Source: Halomonas sp. SpR1
Lineage (GTDB): Bacteria; Pseudomonadota; Gammaproteobacteria; Pseudomonadales; Halomonadaceae
Direction of reading: 5' to 3'
Assembly: GCF_031010175.1 (NCBI RefSeq)
Contig: NZ_JAUAMB010000024.1
Span: forward strand, 1-64,000
DNA: 64,000 nucleotides
Shown: positions 49,552-59,687 of the stretch, piece after piece
Position numbering within the stretch: the stretch's first letter is position 1
How the letters are laid out: the number at the start of each line of letters is the position of its first letter
Made by a program: the position numbers and the translations under genes
Notes under the pieces: model-generated
Database searches by the model: none
The model's input: only the letters and a program-made list of their open reading frames with translations
Told to the model about the DNA's origin: nothing

Positions 49552-51000
49552 CTACTCCCCCGCAGGCCCCAGAAAGCGTGTTTCACTGACGCTTACTATT
49601 GAGGGGTCGTCAAATGCAATGAAGCGCAGCTCAATAGAGTGGCTGGGCCGTGATAGATCACCAGCATCGGCGGTGAGGGCTAAACGTAGGCTGCGTGTCT
49701 CGTTCGCCGATACCTCAATAGTATCCATCCCCTGCAGGCGAAGTCCTGGCAAGCCCGTTGCCGATACCGCGTAGCGATGGGTCTGATCATCCTGGTTGCG
49801 TAGCGTCACGTTGTAATAGTTGATGATGCGACCCTCCGCCGTGCTTTCAAACAGCGTTTGGCGGTCGCGCACAACATCGACATCGATGGGCACGCGAGAA
49901 TTCAAGAAACCGACTAACAGCACCACCATGGAGAGTAACGCCGCCGTATAAGCCAACAGCTGAGGACGCCAAAAGCGGGTCGTTTTACCCTCCAGCGCGC
50001 GTTCGGTGGTGTACCGAATCAGGCCAAGCGGTTTATCGATCCGCGCCATCACGCTATCGCAGGCATCAATACACGCCGCGCAGCCAATGCACTCGTACTG
50101 CAGCCCGTCACGAATATCGATACCGGTGGGGCATACCTGAACGCACAGCTCGCAGTCGATACAGTCGCCAGCGCGAGTGGCTTCAACGCCCTTCTGAGAG
50201 TGATTTCGGCGCGGCTCACCGCGGGCGGCATCGTAGGAAACAATCAGCGTATCGGCGTCGAACATCGCCGACTGAAAGCGTGCATAGGGGCACATATGCA
50301 GGCACACCTGATGGCGAAGCCAACCGGCATTCAAGTAGGTAAACAGGGTAAAAAAGCCAATCCAGAACAGCGCCAGGGGGTGCGCATCCAAGGTAAACGT
50401 ATCCACTACTAACTCTCTGATGGGCGTGAAGTAGCCGACAAAAGCTATCCCCGTTGCCAGGGCAATCAGCAGCCAAACCATATGTTTAGCGGTCTTTCTC
50501 CAAAGCGTATCAATGTTATTAGGTGCTTTATCACGCCGAATGCGCCGGTGCCGAGGCCCCTCCAGACGATGTTCAAACCAGATAAACAGAAACGTCCACA
50601 CGCTTTGCGGGCAGCTATAGCCACACCACACGCGCCCAGCCACCACCGTGATCAAAAACAGACCAAAGGCGCAGAGCACCAGAATCCAGGTGAGTAAGAT
50701 AAAGTCCTGTGGATAAAACGTCGACGCAAACAGGTGAAATTCCTGGGCAGAGAGGTCAAACCACACCAGCGGTCGGTCGCCCCAATTGATCCACGGCAAA
50801 CCGAAATACAGCGCCATCAGCAGCCAGTTTGAGTGGCGCCGAATACGCTGAAAAAAACCACCTATTTCTCGCACATAAATATGCCCCAGCTTAGGAGACT
50901 GAGAGCTAGGAGACTGATAATTGGGAGACTTAGACGGAGGCGTATGGTGTTCAACCGCCGCCTCGGTGGTCAGGTCTTGCAGTGGAATGCGTTGCGTCAT
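49552..51000 (-). CDS. ccoG: Cytochrome c oxidase accessory protein CcoG
   Basis: CcoG (RdxA/FixG family) is an inner-membrane copper reductase that helps mature cbb3-type oxidases. The 482-residue product has the membrane Cys motif GRVWCGYSCPQSVWT, two 4Fe-4S clusters (CIDCELCVQVCP and CIGCAACIDACD), several helices and a C-terminal Ig-like FixG domain. The start is ATG 51000; an in-frame ATG four codons earlier is possible. The oxidase genes themselves are not in this window. Confidence 0.93.
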   Translation of the reverse strand: MTQRIPLQDLTTEAAVEHHTPPSKSPNYQSPSSQSPKLGHIYVREIGGFFQRIRRHSNWLLMALYFGLPWINWGDRPLVWFDLSAQEFHLFASTFYPQDFILLTWILVLCAFGLFLITVVAGRVWCGYSCPQSVWTFLFIWFEHRLEGPRHRRIRRDKAPNNIDTLWRKTAKHMVWLLIALATGIAFVGYFTPIRELVVDTFTLDAHPLALFWIGFFTLFTYLNAGWLRHQVCLHMCPYARFQSAMFDADTLIVSYDAARGEPRRNHSQKGVEATRAGDCIDCELCVQVCPTGIDIRDGLQYECIGCAACIDACDSVMARIDKPLGLIRYTTERALEGKTTRFWRPQLLAYTAALLSMVVLLVGFLNSRVPIDVDVVRDRQTLFESTAEGRIINYYNVTLRNQDDQTHRYAVSATGLPGLRLQGMDTIEVSANETRSLRLALTADAGDLSRPSHSIELRFIAFDDPSIVSVSETRFLGPAGE

Positions 51001-51283
51001 ACCGATATCCAAAAAAGAGGGAATGGAGGTTTATGCGGTCGAGGGGCGTCGCGGGGTAGATGATTAAGCATTTGTTAGCAGGAGCGACTTTTAAGTTAGC
51101 CGCTACTATGCCCATACAGAGATGACACAAACAGACGCAGTTTTAGAGAAATAAAGCGTATCAGTTAGTACCAGCGCACCCACACCACTGCTTTCTGATA
51201 TGCTGTTTATTACTATATTTGAGCCTGTTTTACGCTTCTCACATGAGACACAGTGGTATTTCCTATAAGCAGAGAGCCGCGCT

Positions 51284-52756
51284 GTGCCAGCTAACACTGT
51301 GATCGAGTATTCGGGCGTTCTACTCAATGCACCGACGGTTTACCCCATGAAACGCTACGAACAGTTTGCCGATGAAATAGCCACGCTGATTCGCCAGGGC
51401 GTGCTTGGCCCTGGGGAGCGCATTCCTTCGGTACGCCAGGCCAGCCGCCATCACGGCATCAGCCCATCCACGGTATTCCAGGCTTACTACTTACTGGAAA
51501 ACCAAGGGCTTATCACAGCACGGGCGCGCTCGGGGTATTTTGTTCGTGAACACGCCCGGCGCTTACTGGACGAACCGCGCGTGACACTGCAGCCCACCGA
51601 CCCAGCAGAGGTGGAAGTCAGCGAGTTGGTGTTCTCGGTGCTGGGCTCGCTGCAGGATGACCGAACGGTGCCCTTTGGGTCGGCTTTCCCCAGCCCCGAG
51701 CTGTTTCCGCTTTCTCGCTTGGCCACTAGCATGACAAGGGGATTGCGCGCGCTTTCGCCCCAACAGATAGTGGCTGATATGACTACCGGGCACACCGACC
51801 TGTGTCGGCAGATTGCCCTGCGCTACATGCTGGGTGGCATTCAACTGCCGATGGAAGAGCTGGTGATTACCAATGGCGCTATGGAGGGACTTAATCTAGC
51901 CCTGCAGTGTGTTACCCAGCCGGGCGACCTGGTAGCGATAGAGTCCCCAGCGTTTTATGCCAGCCTGCAAGTGTTGGAGCGGTTGAAACTACGCGCGGTG
52001 GAGATTCCGGTTCACCCACGGGAGGGTATCGACCTCGACGTATTGGCAGAGCGACTAGAGACACTGCCGATCAAAGCCTGCTGGTTTATGAGCCACCTGC
52101 AGAACCCCATCGGCGCCAGTATGAGTAAAGAGCGCAAACAAGCCCTTTATCAGCTATTGAAACAGCACCAAGTCCCCATGTTAGAAGATGATGTATATGC
52201 CGAGTTGTATTTTGGCAGCACGCCGCCCGCACCCGTAAAAGCCTTCGATGATGAGGGCTTGGTGATTCACTGCAGCTCTTTCTCAAAGTGCTTGGCGCCG
52301 GGCTACCGGGTTGGCTGGGTTGCAGGCGGCCGCTACGCTGAGGCAATATCGCGGTTGAAACTGATGACCACCATTTCACCTTCCGTGCCCGCCCAGGCGG
52401 CGATTGCCGACTATTTGCAGCACGGCGGTTATGACCGCCATTTGCGCAAGCTCCGCCATGCTCTGGAAGCCCAACAAAGCAGCATGTTGGCGGCGGCGGA
52501 TCGCTACTTTCCTGCCCATACCCGTATCACCCGCCCGGCAGGCGGCTACTTTTTATGGGTAGAGTTTCCCGAGCAAGTGGATTCGCTGCGGCTATTTAAT
52601 ACCGCGCTCGAACATGGCGTAAGCATCGCGCCAGGCCCGATTTTTTCCGCGACGCAGCAGTTTCGCCACTGCGTGCGGTTGAGCTATGGCCACCCCTGGA
52701 CGCAACGCAGCGAACGCGGCATGGAAACCCTGGGCAGGTTACTGACGCTCTTTTGA
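51284..52756 (+). CDS. MocR-type PLP-dependent transcriptional regulator
   Basis: The 490-residue product joins a GntR winged helix (RIPSVRQASRHHGISPSTVF near 60) to a fold-type I aminotransferase domain with the PLP lysine in SSFSKCLAPGYRVGW near 330 and the Asp-containing LEDDVYAELYF. MocR proteins regulate neighbouring genes in response to PLP or amino compounds. The GTG at 51284 is used here; an ATG at 51347 (MKRYEQFADEI) is a credible shorter start. It is divergent from ccoG; target unknown. Confidence 0.87.
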   Translation: MPANTVIEYSGVLLNAPTVYPMKRYEQFADEIATLIRQGVLGPGERIPSVRQASRHHGISPSTVFQAYYLLENQGLITARARSGYFVREHARRLLDEPRVTLQPTDPAEVEVSELVFSVLGSLQDDRTVPFGSAFPSPELFPLSRLATSMTRGLRALSPQQIVADMTTGHTDLCRQIALRYMLGGIQLPMEELVITNGAMEGLNLALQCVTQPGDLVAIESPAFYASLQVLERLKLRAVEIPVHPREGIDLDVLAERLETLPIKACWFMSHLQNPIGASMSKERKQALYQLLKQHQVPMLEDDVYAELYFGSTPPAPVKAFDDEGLVIHCSSFSKCLAPGYRVGWVAGGRYAEAISRLKLMTTISPSVPAQAAIADYLQHGGYDRHLRKLRHALEAQQSSMLAAADRYFPAHTRITRPAGGYFLWVEFPEQVDSLRLFNTALEHGVSIAPGPIFSATQQFRHCVRLSYGHPWTQRSERGMETLGRLLTLF

Positions 52757-52982
52757 TCCGTTCTTTTGGCCCTCTATTCCAACTCAGTTACCAACGCAAC
52801 TGATATGGTTTTTTAATAGAAATATTAGCCTGTTATGCAACACAGCAAACGATAAACTATTCCATCCATCTAGCTCTCGAGTATGGGCGTTCTATTGCTG
52901 ATTTCGTTGGGGCTTAAGTTTGTGATGGGAATGGCGGGATTGATCAGCTAACAACCTCTTTTGCACTCATCGCTTAAAAAGA

Positions 52983-53019
52983 AAATGCTGAATCCTTTCT
53001 AAGCAAGGATCCAGCATTT
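52983..53019 (-). terminator. Intrinsic terminator of sdaA
   Basis: A 15-bp stem with one mismatch (AAATGCTGAATCCTT / AAGGATCCAGCATTT) and a 7-base loop is followed on the minus strand by TTCTTTTTA. It lies 25 bases past the sdaA stop. Confidence 0.88.
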
Positions 53020-53043
53020 ATATCTACTTTAGCAGGCGCTTTT

Positions 53044-54426
53044 CTAACACTCTATGGCATTCACGGCTAATCCACCTTTGGATGTTTCTTTGTACTTATC
53101 CAGCATATCTCTGCCGGTATCACGCATGGTACGAATCACTTTGTCCAACGAGATAAAGTGAGTGCCATCGCCGCGTAAGGCCATTTGAGCTGCATTGATC
53201 GCCTTTACCGTTGCAATGGCGTTACGCTCAATACAGGGAACCTGCACCAGACCACCAACGGGGTCACAGGTTAATCCCAAATTGTGCTCCAGTCCGATTT
53301 CCGCCGCGTGCTCTACTTGTTCGGGTGTACCGCCCATTACATCAGCCAAGCCAGCGGCTGCCATGGCGCAAGCCGACCCTACCTCCCCTTGGCAGCCCAC
53401 TTCGGCACCGGAGATCGAGGCATTTTTCTTACAGAGAATGCCAATGGCGCCTGCCGCGAGCAAAAAATCCACCACGTTTTTCTCGCAGGCGTTGGGCTGA
53501 AACTTCATATAGTAGTGTAAGACAGCAGGGATAATGCCCGCGGCGCCGTTGGTGGGCGCTGTCACCATGCGCCCCCCTGCAGCATTCTCCTCGTTAACGG
53601 CGAGGGCAAAAATATTCACCCACTCCATCGCTGAAAACGTCGAGGCTATCAGGCAATCGTTCTGCTCTGCCGCTTGAAGGCGCTGGTGAAGCAGCTTGGC
53701 CCTGCGCTTAACTTTTAACCCGCCCGGCAGTATCCCTTCATGGGTTAACCCATTGTCGATACATTCACACATCACTTGCCAGATACGCCACAGCTCGTTT
53801 CTGACCTCCTCCTCCGTCCGCCAGACTTTCTCATTTTCCATCATTAGTCGGCTGACACTTAGCTGCTCTTTTTTACATAGCGCCAAGAGCTCGTCAGCGG
53901 TGTCGAAGTTGTAAGGAATGGTCGCCCCATCCAAATCGTCTAGCGGCATATCCACCTGGGCTTGTTCAACGACAAAACCGCCGCCCACCGAGTAATAGGT
54001 ATTTTCGTACACCAAGTCACCCTTATGCGTGAACGCTGCGAGCCTCATGGCATTAGGGTGATGGGGCAAGCTCTCTTCGTGAAAATAGAGGTCACTATCC
54101 CACACAAACGTCACTGCTTTTTGGCGTCCAAGCTGTAATGACTGGCTCTCTTTAAGCGCCTGAATGGCTGGCTCGATAATCGAGGGATCTATTGTGCTAG
54201 GGCGTTCACCCATTAAGCCCATAATAATCGCGTGATCGGTGGCATGGCCTACCCCCGTCGCTGATAGCGAACCATATAGATGCACTTCAAGATGGCCTAC
54301 CTCATCGAGCAGGCTGTTTTCGCGCAGGGTGGTAACATATTTAAAAGCCGCCTGCATGGGCCCGACGGTATGGGAACTGGAGGGGCCTACTCCAATCTTA
54401 AAAAGGTCGAAGACACTGATAGGCAT
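53044..54426 (-). CDS. sdaA: L-serine ammonia-lyase (iron-sulfur type)
   Basis: This enzyme deaminates L-serine to pyruvate with a 4Fe-4S cluster. The 460-residue single-chain form starts [20 protein letters not shown] and has cluster cysteines in [19 protein letters not shown] and [13 protein letters not shown]. It also has the C-terminal Cys of the self-capping tail (NAIEC). AGAGGTG precedes the ATG. In this neighbourhood it would drain serine made by GlyA from betaine-derived glycine. Confidence 0.95.
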   Translation of the reverse strand: MPISVFDLFKIGVGPSSSHTVGPMQAAFKYVTTLRENSLLDEVGHLEVHLYGSLSATGVGHATDHAIIMGLMGERPSTIDPSIIEPAIQALKESQSLQLGRQKAVTFVWDSDLYFHEESLPHHPNAMRLAAFTHKGDLVYENTYYSVGGGFVVEQAQVDMPLDDLDGATIPYNFDTADELLALCKKEQLSVSRLMMENEKVWRTEEEVRNELWRIWQVMCECIDNGLTHEGILPGGLKVKRRAKLLHQRLQAAEQNDCLIASTFSAMEWVNIFALAVNEENAAGGRMVTAPTNGAAGIIPAVLHYYMKFQPNACEKNVVDFLLAAGAIGILCKKNASISGAEVGCQGEVGSACAMAAAGLADVMGGTPEQVEHAAEIGLEHNLGLTCDPVGGLVQVPCIERNAIATVKAINAAQMALRGDGTHFISLDKVIRTMRDTGRDMLDKYKETSKGGLAVNAIEC

Positions 54427-54698
54427 TGGAGCACCTCTTGACGTATAAACAGGGGAAAATCAGGCGGTGCCTGAAAGTTTTAATAAGTTATTGATGTGGT
54501 GACAAATAAAGCGACGCTATCTTTTATTGATAAGTTTTTATTTTTATAAACCGAAATTTTTAAGCACACATTAGCCTATTAATGCATAACTAAAGGCTAC
54601 CTAGCGCACTGAAAAACGCTTAGCGGCGACAGTAGCCCAGTTATAAAAGCGAGCTCGAACTGTGTGTGTTTATCGTTAACCGCTATAAGCCAAAAACC

Positions 54699-55565
54699 TT
54701 AGTTACCAAACACCACCGTACGCCCAGAATAAAAGAATACGCGGCGTTCCAAGTGGTAGCTAATCGCTCTAGCCAGCGTCAGGCACTCGATATCCCGTCC
54801 CTTGGCAACCAGATCCTCTGGATAGTGTGTGTGATCCACAGGCTCAACCCCTTGGGCAATTATCGGCCCTTCATCAAGGTCATTATTAATGTAGTGCGCC
54901 GTTGCGCCGACAAGTTTGACCCCTTTTTCGTAGGCCTGATGATACGGTTTAGCGCCCTTAAAACCGGGTAGTAGCGAGTGATGAATATTAATCGCCCGCC
55001 CCGCCAATAGCTCACACATGGAGGGTGAAAGCACCTGCATATACCTGGCCAGCACCACCAGTTCAGCGTCAGTCTCCGCGATGATTTCGCGTATCTGGGC
55101 TTCCTGCTGCAATTTCGTCTCTGGCGTGATCGGCAGATAGTGATAGGGTAAGTCATGCCATGTTGCCAGCTGCTCCAGATCTGGATGGTTGGAAACCACT
55201 GCTTTGATATCCAGCGGAAGCTGACCCGTCCGATAACGGTAGAGAAGATCGTTCAAGCAGTGATCGGCCTTGGAGACCATAATCACGGTGCCGGTGCGCT
55301 TACCGGGCGCCGTCAGTTCAAACTGCATGTCGAATTCGCTTGCCCGTGCCGCAAAATCGGCGTGAAAGCGCTCTTCATGGAAGTCGTCTCGCTCTGGGCG
55401 AAACTCGGCACGAATAAAAAAGCGTCCGCCCAGCCGATCATCGAAAGAGTTGAGTTCAGTGATATAGCACTGCTGCTCTTTCAAGAAGCGCGTGACGACG
55501 TCCACCGTTCCCAAGCGACTCGGGCATTGGGCGGCAAGAATCCAGGTATCACTCATTCGGCTCAT
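54699..55565 (-). CDS. purU: Formyltetrahydrofolate deformylase PurU
   Basis: PurU hydrolyses 10-formyl-tetrahydrofolate to formate and free tetrahydrofolate. The 288-residue protein has an N-terminal ACT domain (about 6-85) and a formyltransferase-like domain with NIHHSLLPGFKGAKPY near 200 and the hydrolase-type HYINNDLDEGPII. It is downstream of soxG on the same strand; in such loci it balances one-carbon units released by sarcosine oxidation. Start is ATG 55565, or ATG 55556 three codons on. Confidence 0.93.
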   Translation of the reverse strand: MSRMSDTWILAAQCPSRLGTVDVVTRFLKEQQCYITELNSFDDRLGGRFFIRAEFRPERDDFHEERFHADFAARASEFDMQFELTAPGKRTGTVIMVSKADHCLNDLLYRYRTGQLPLDIKAVVSNHPDLEQLATWHDLPYHYLPITPETKLQQEAQIREIIAETDAELVVLARYMQVLSPSMCELLAGRAINIHHSLLPGFKGAKPYHQAYEKGVKLVGATAHYINNDLDEGPIIAQGVEPVDHTHYPEDLVAKGRDIECLTLARAISYHLERRVFFYSGRTVVFGN

Positions 55566-55640
55566 AGTGAATGTATCTCTATTAGCGGCAGACCGTTGCG
55601 GAAGATCATAGCGGCCGAAACAGTGCTCCGGCCTGCCAAC

Positions 55641-56273
55641 TTATTGTTCTACGTTAACGCCGTATTCTGACCCGGCATCCAATAACCAGCGATAGCAGTA
55701 GTCGGCAAAACTGCGCCGCACTACTAACTCCCAGCGCTCTTCACTAGGGCGACGAAGAATAGTAGTCGCCTTGGCGAAGACAGTCGTGACCCCCTTACCC
55801 ACTGGAAAATTGCTGGGGTGAACATCGTAGATCACCGTTTTCATCAACAGCTCTCGGGCCGCCTCACCAGAAATCTCCAATAGCGTCTGCCCACCGCTAA
55901 CGTCGCTGATGGCGAAATGGGCGTCTCCCAAACGCTCACGCAGTTGCGTCTCCAGCGGGAACTCTTCCCCACCGGGCACGATCACCAGCCACTCGTCTGG
56001 GGATAGCCACTGGATAGAGCGCTCGCCGCTGGCATCCTGCACCAGCCCCTGGGGCTGGCCAGGTAGGCTGATCCCCAGCACGTCGCGTACCGCCTCGTCG
56101 AGAACGATAGCCCCGCCGCGCAGAATCAGATGCCCAAGCATTGCCCGCTCGCGTAGCTTAAGACGGTAACCACTGCCCCGAGGGGCGCCGCTGTGACGAT
56201 AGCTATAGGCTAACGGGGACTCTACCGGGATAGCGGTATCAGTACGGGTATCGAAGGTGGCCGCGTTAGACAT
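55641..56273 (-). CDS. soxG: Sarcosine oxidase gamma subunit SoxG
   Basis: The 210-residue protein matches the gamma chain of heterotetrameric sarcosine oxidase (GSGYRLKLRERAMLGHLILRG-like region near 37, WLSPDEWLVIVPGG near 88, DVSGGQTLLEISG near 125). ATG 56273 follows GGGAGAGCGCCAG and overlaps soxA by 8 bases; the longer upstream frame is only read-through of soxA sequence. It completes the BDAG operon. Confidence 0.93.
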   Translation of the reverse strand: MSNAATFDTRTDTAIPVESPLAYSYRHSGAPRGSGYRLKLRERAMLGHLILRGGAIVLDEAVRDVLGISLPGQPQGLVQDASGERSIQWLSPDEWLVIVPGGEEFPLETQLRERLGDAHFAISDVSGGQTLLEISGEAARELLMKTVIYDVHPSNFPVGKGVTTVFAKATTILRRPSEERWELVVRRSFADYCYRWLLDAGSEYGVNVEQ

Positions 56274-59200
56274 TCTGGCGCTCTCCCTTGGGGTCGTAGA
56301 AAATAGTGCTGACGATTTCGGCTTCATGGGTCTGGCCGTCTGCCATGGGCAGATAGACGGTTTCGCCCATTTTCTTATGCCCACCTTTAACCACTGCTAA
56401 GGCAAACCCAGAATCCAGAATCGGGCTGTAGTAGCTGGAGGTGACATGGCCCACCATCGGCATGGGGATCGCGTGCTTGGGATCCAATACGATCTGGGCG
56501 CCCTCTTCGAGCACCACTTTCGGATCCTTGGGGCGCAGCCCTACCAGTTGCTTACGGTTCTCACGCTTGGTGTCACTGCGTGTCAGCGCTCGCTTGCCAA
56601 TCCATGAGTAAGGCTTGTCGTAGCCGACACACCACTGCATGCCCAGGTCTTCCGGCGTGACCGAGCCGTCGGTTTCCTGACCCACGATGATGAAGCCCTT
56701 TTCAGCCCGCAGGACGTGCATGGTTTCGGTGCCATAGGGCGTCAAGCCATACTTCTCGCCATGCTTGAACAGGGTCTGCCAGACATGCATGGCGTAGTTG
56801 GCTTGCACGTTGATCTCGAAGGTCAGCTCACCAGTAAAGGAGATGCGGTAGACCCGCGCGGGTACCCCCGCCACCGTCCCGGATCGCCAATCCATAAACT
56901 TAAAGCTATCCCGGTCGAGATCAATATCGGAAATCTCGGCGAGTAACTTGCGCGCTTCTGGCCCGGTGATAGTCATCGTGGCCCAGTGGTCGGTCACCGA
57001 GGTGAAATAGACATCCAGTTCCGGCCATTCGGTCTGATGCCACAACTCCAGCCACTCGAGGATCGCCGCAGCGCCACCGGTGGTGGTGGTCATCAGAAAG
57101 TGGTTTTCGGCAAGGCAACTGGTCACACCGTCGTCGGTGACCATACCGTCATCCTTACACATCAGGCCGTAACGGCACTTGCCGACCGCCAGCTTTTCCC
57201 ACTTATTGGTGTAAATCCGCGCCAGGAATTCACGCGCGTCCGGCCCTTGAATATCAATCTTGCCAAGCGTCGAGGCATCGAGAATGCCCACCTTCTTGCG
57301 CACCGCCAGGCACTCGCGGGCGACCGCCTCGTGCAGCGTCTCGGTCTTGCCATTCACCTTCTGCGGATAGTACCAGGGGCGCTTCCATTGACCGACATCC
57401 TCGAACTCGGCACCGCGCTCTACGTGCCACTGGTGAAGCGCGGTGTAGCGTTCAGGGTCGAACAGATCACGACTGTGGCGACCCACGATGGCACCGAAAG
57501 TCACTGGAGTATAGTTGGGACGGAACACTGTGGTGCCCACTTCAGGAATGGAGCGCCCCAGGCAGCGGGCGGCAATCGCCATGCCGTTAATATTGCCCAG
57601 CTTGCCCTGGTCAGTACCAAAGCCCATCGCGGTGTAGCGCTTGATGTGTTCGATGGACTCAAAGCCTTCCCGAGTCGCCAGTTCGATACCCGCCGCGGTG
57701 ACGTCGTTCTGCAGGTCGACGAACTGCTTAGGCCCGCGCAGGGTGGGCTTCTCATGGGGCACCTGGAAGAGTGCCACCGCAGGCCCTTGCTGGAGACGTT
57801 CCGCACTGGGCAGGCTGACCGGCTGGGCAGCGTGGCCTATGGCAGCCGACGCCCTGATACCCGCCTCGACACCCTCGGCAAGTACATCACCCAATGCATA
57901 AGTACCATTGGCACCACCGCATGCCTGAACGCCCTTCACCAGGCCCGGAACAAAACCGATAATATCGTCACGCCAGGTAGGCCGCGCACCGGTATGAGAA
58001 GCTAGGTGAATCACTGGGCTATAGCCCCCAGAGCTGGCGATGGTATCGCAGGCCAGCTCCTGGATCGGGCCACTTACTTTGAAGGCGTCAATATCGATCT
58101 TGGCAACCCGTGCAGCACTGACCCGATTGGATCCCTTCGCTTCTATAACGGCACTGCCGGTGATGATCTTGATACCCTGGGCGCGAGCGGCATCCACCCA
58201 GTCACCTGCCGGAGCCTCGCGGGCATCAACGATAGCCACTACCTCGCAACCGGCCTCTTTCCAGTCCAGGGCAGCGCGATAGCCGTAATCATTGCTGGTC
58301 GAGAGCACCAGCTTGCGCCCCGGCGCCACACCATAGCGGCGGATATAGGTCGATACAGCGCCCGCCAATAGATTGCCCGGTACGTCGTTACCCGCATAAA
58401 CAAGCGGCCGTTCGTGGGCGCCCGTGGCTAGAATTACCTGACCAGCGCGCACCCGATGCATACGAGAACGCACCTGACGGTAGCCATTGACGACGGGCGC
58501 CGTCTCGCCCAAATGCTCGGTGCGCCGCTCGTGCAGCGTCACAAAATTGTGATCGTGATAGCCGTTAGCCGTGGTGCGTGGCAGCAGCGTGACGTTCTCG
58601 CAGTCAGCCAGCTCCTCAAGCACTTGAGCAACCCACTGATCAGCGGGCTTGCCGTCGAGGGTTTCGCGACTGGCCAGCAGCGAACCACCCATCTCTTCCT
58701 GCTCATCAGCCACTATCACCCGGGCACCGCCACGGGCAACAGCCAGTGCCGCCGCCAGGCCTGCGGCGCCTGCACCGACGACCAGCACATCGCAGTGCTG
58801 ATTAAGGTGATCATAGCTGTCCGGATCGGCTTCCATGGGGCTGCGCCCCAACCCTGCTGCCTTACGGATATACTTCTCGTAGGTCAGCCACATTGAGGCC
58901 GGCGCCATAAAGGTCTTGTAGTAGAAGCCAGGCGGCATGAATTGCCCCCCCAGCTTGCCAACCAGGCCCATTAAATCGCGCTGAACATTTGGCCAGCCGT
59001 TAGTGCTACAGGCGGTTAAGCCGTTAAACAGCGCCTGCTGGGTAGCGCGCACGTTGGGCACCTGGGCCGCTTCGGTGCTGCCTAATTGAACAATGGCATT
59101 GGGCTCTTCAGCGCCTGCGGCGACGATGCCGCGGGGCCGCGAGTACTTAAAACTGCGGTTGACGATATCCACGCCATTCGCCAACAGCGCCGAAGCCAGG

Positions 59201-59325
59201 GTATCCCCTGGGTGCCCTTGGTAACGCTTGCCGTTGAAGGTAAAGCTCAACGTGCGGGAGCGATCAATACGCCCGCCCGTGTTAAGGCGGTAGGCTTGTT
59301 GTTGATGCTGCTTGGACTGGCTCAT
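56266..59325 (-). CDS. soxA: Sarcosine oxidase alpha subunit SoxA
   Basis: The 1019-residue alpha chain has an N-terminal 2Fe-2S-ferredoxin-like segment (about 10-100), an NAD-binding domain with GAGAAGLAAALAVARGG near 172 and a C-terminal glycine-cleavage-T-like folate domain (about 610-1015). The last of these captures the methyl-derived carbon as methylene-tetrahydrofolate. ATG 59325 overlaps soxD by ATGA; earlier starts lie inside soxD. Length is standard. Confidence 0.95.
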   Translation of the reverse strand: MSQSKQHQQQAYRLNTGGRIDRSRTLSFTFNGKRYQGHPGDTLASALLANGVDIVNRSFKYSRPRGIVAAGAEEPNAIVQLGSTEAAQVPNVRATQQALFNGLTACSTNGWPNVQRDLMGLVGKLGGQFMPPGFYYKTFMAPASMWLTYEKYIRKAAGLGRSPMEADPDSYDHLNQHCDVLVVGAGAAGLAAALAVARGGARVIVADEQEEMGGSLLASRETLDGKPADQWVAQVLEELADCENVTLLPRTTANGYHDHNFVTLHERRTEHLGETAPVVNGYRQVRSRMHRVRAGQVILATGAHERPLVYAGNDVPGNLLAGAVSTYIRRYGVAPGRKLVLSTSNDYGYRAALDWKEAGCEVVAIVDAREAPAGDWVDAARAQGIKIITGSAVIEAKGSNRVSAARVAKIDIDAFKVSGPIQELACDTIASSGGYSPVIHLASHTGARPTWRDDIIGFVPGLVKGVQACGGANGTYALGDVLAEGVEAGIRASAAIGHAAQPVSLPSAERLQQGPAVALFQVPHEKPTLRGPKQFVDLQNDVTAAGIELATREGFESIEHIKRYTAMGFGTDQGKLGNINGMAIAARCLGRSIPEVGTTVFRPNYTPVTFGAIVGRHSRDLFDPERYTALHQWHVERGAEFEDVGQWKRPWYYPQKVNGKTETLHEAVARECLAVRKKVGILDASTLGKIDIQGPDAREFLARIYTNKWEKLAVGKCRYGLMCKDDGMVTDDGVTSCLAENHFLMTTTTGGAAAILEWLELWHQTEWPELDVYFTSVTDHWATMTITGPEARKLLAEISDIDLDRDSFKFMDWRSGTVAGVPARVYRISFTGELTFEINVQANYAMHVWQTLFKHGEKYGLTPYGTETMHVLRAEKGFIIVGQETDGSVTPEDLGMQWCVGYDKPYSWIGKRALTRSDTKRENRKQLVGLRPKDPKVVLEEGAQIVLDPKHAIPMPMVGHVTSSYYSPILDSGFALAVVKGGHKKMGETVYLPMADGQTHEAEIVSTIFYDPKGERQNV

Positions 59326-59663
59326 GCCCGCACCTCTTCTTGATCGCTTACCGCAGCGGCCTCGCGAGGTTGGTTCTGGCTGTCGGCGGTAATTGACGGC
59401 TGCTCGCCCATCTTGTAAGTCTCGAGAATTTCGTAGCTCACGGTGTGGCGCGTCATGTTGAAAAACTTGCGGCAGCCCACCGCATGCACCCACATTTCAT
59501 GGTGCACACCACGGGGGTTATCGCGGAAAAACAGATAGTTTCCCCACTCTTCATCACTACACGCCTCGGGCTCTTTGGGTCGCTCGATATGCGCCTGGCC
59601 CTTGGGGTGAAACTCCTCTTCCTCACGGTGTTCGCCACAGTAGGGACAATAGATATAGAACAT
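59322..59663 (-). CDS. soxD: Sarcosine oxidase delta subunit SoxD
   Basis: The 113-residue delta chain begins MFYIYCPYCGEHREEEEF, carrying the CxxC zinc site of the family, and has the WGNYLFFRDNPRG and HAVGCRKFFNMTRHT strings. It is a small structural subunit of the tetramer, encoded between soxB and soxA with coupling to soxA. Confidence 0.95.
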   Translation of the reverse strand: MFYIYCPYCGEHREEEEFHPKGQAHIERPKEPEACSDEEWGNYLFFRDNPRGVHHEMWVHAVGCRKFFNMTRHTVSYEILETYKMGEQPSITADSQNQPREAAAVSDQEEVRA

Positions 59664-59687
59664 GCGAATTCACCTCTCTTACAAACC

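Noticed and set aside
56986..58005. 339-codon plus-strand frame inside soxA
   Set aside because: It is antisense to the conserved SoxA core, has no family motifs, and is explained by codon bias of the real gene.
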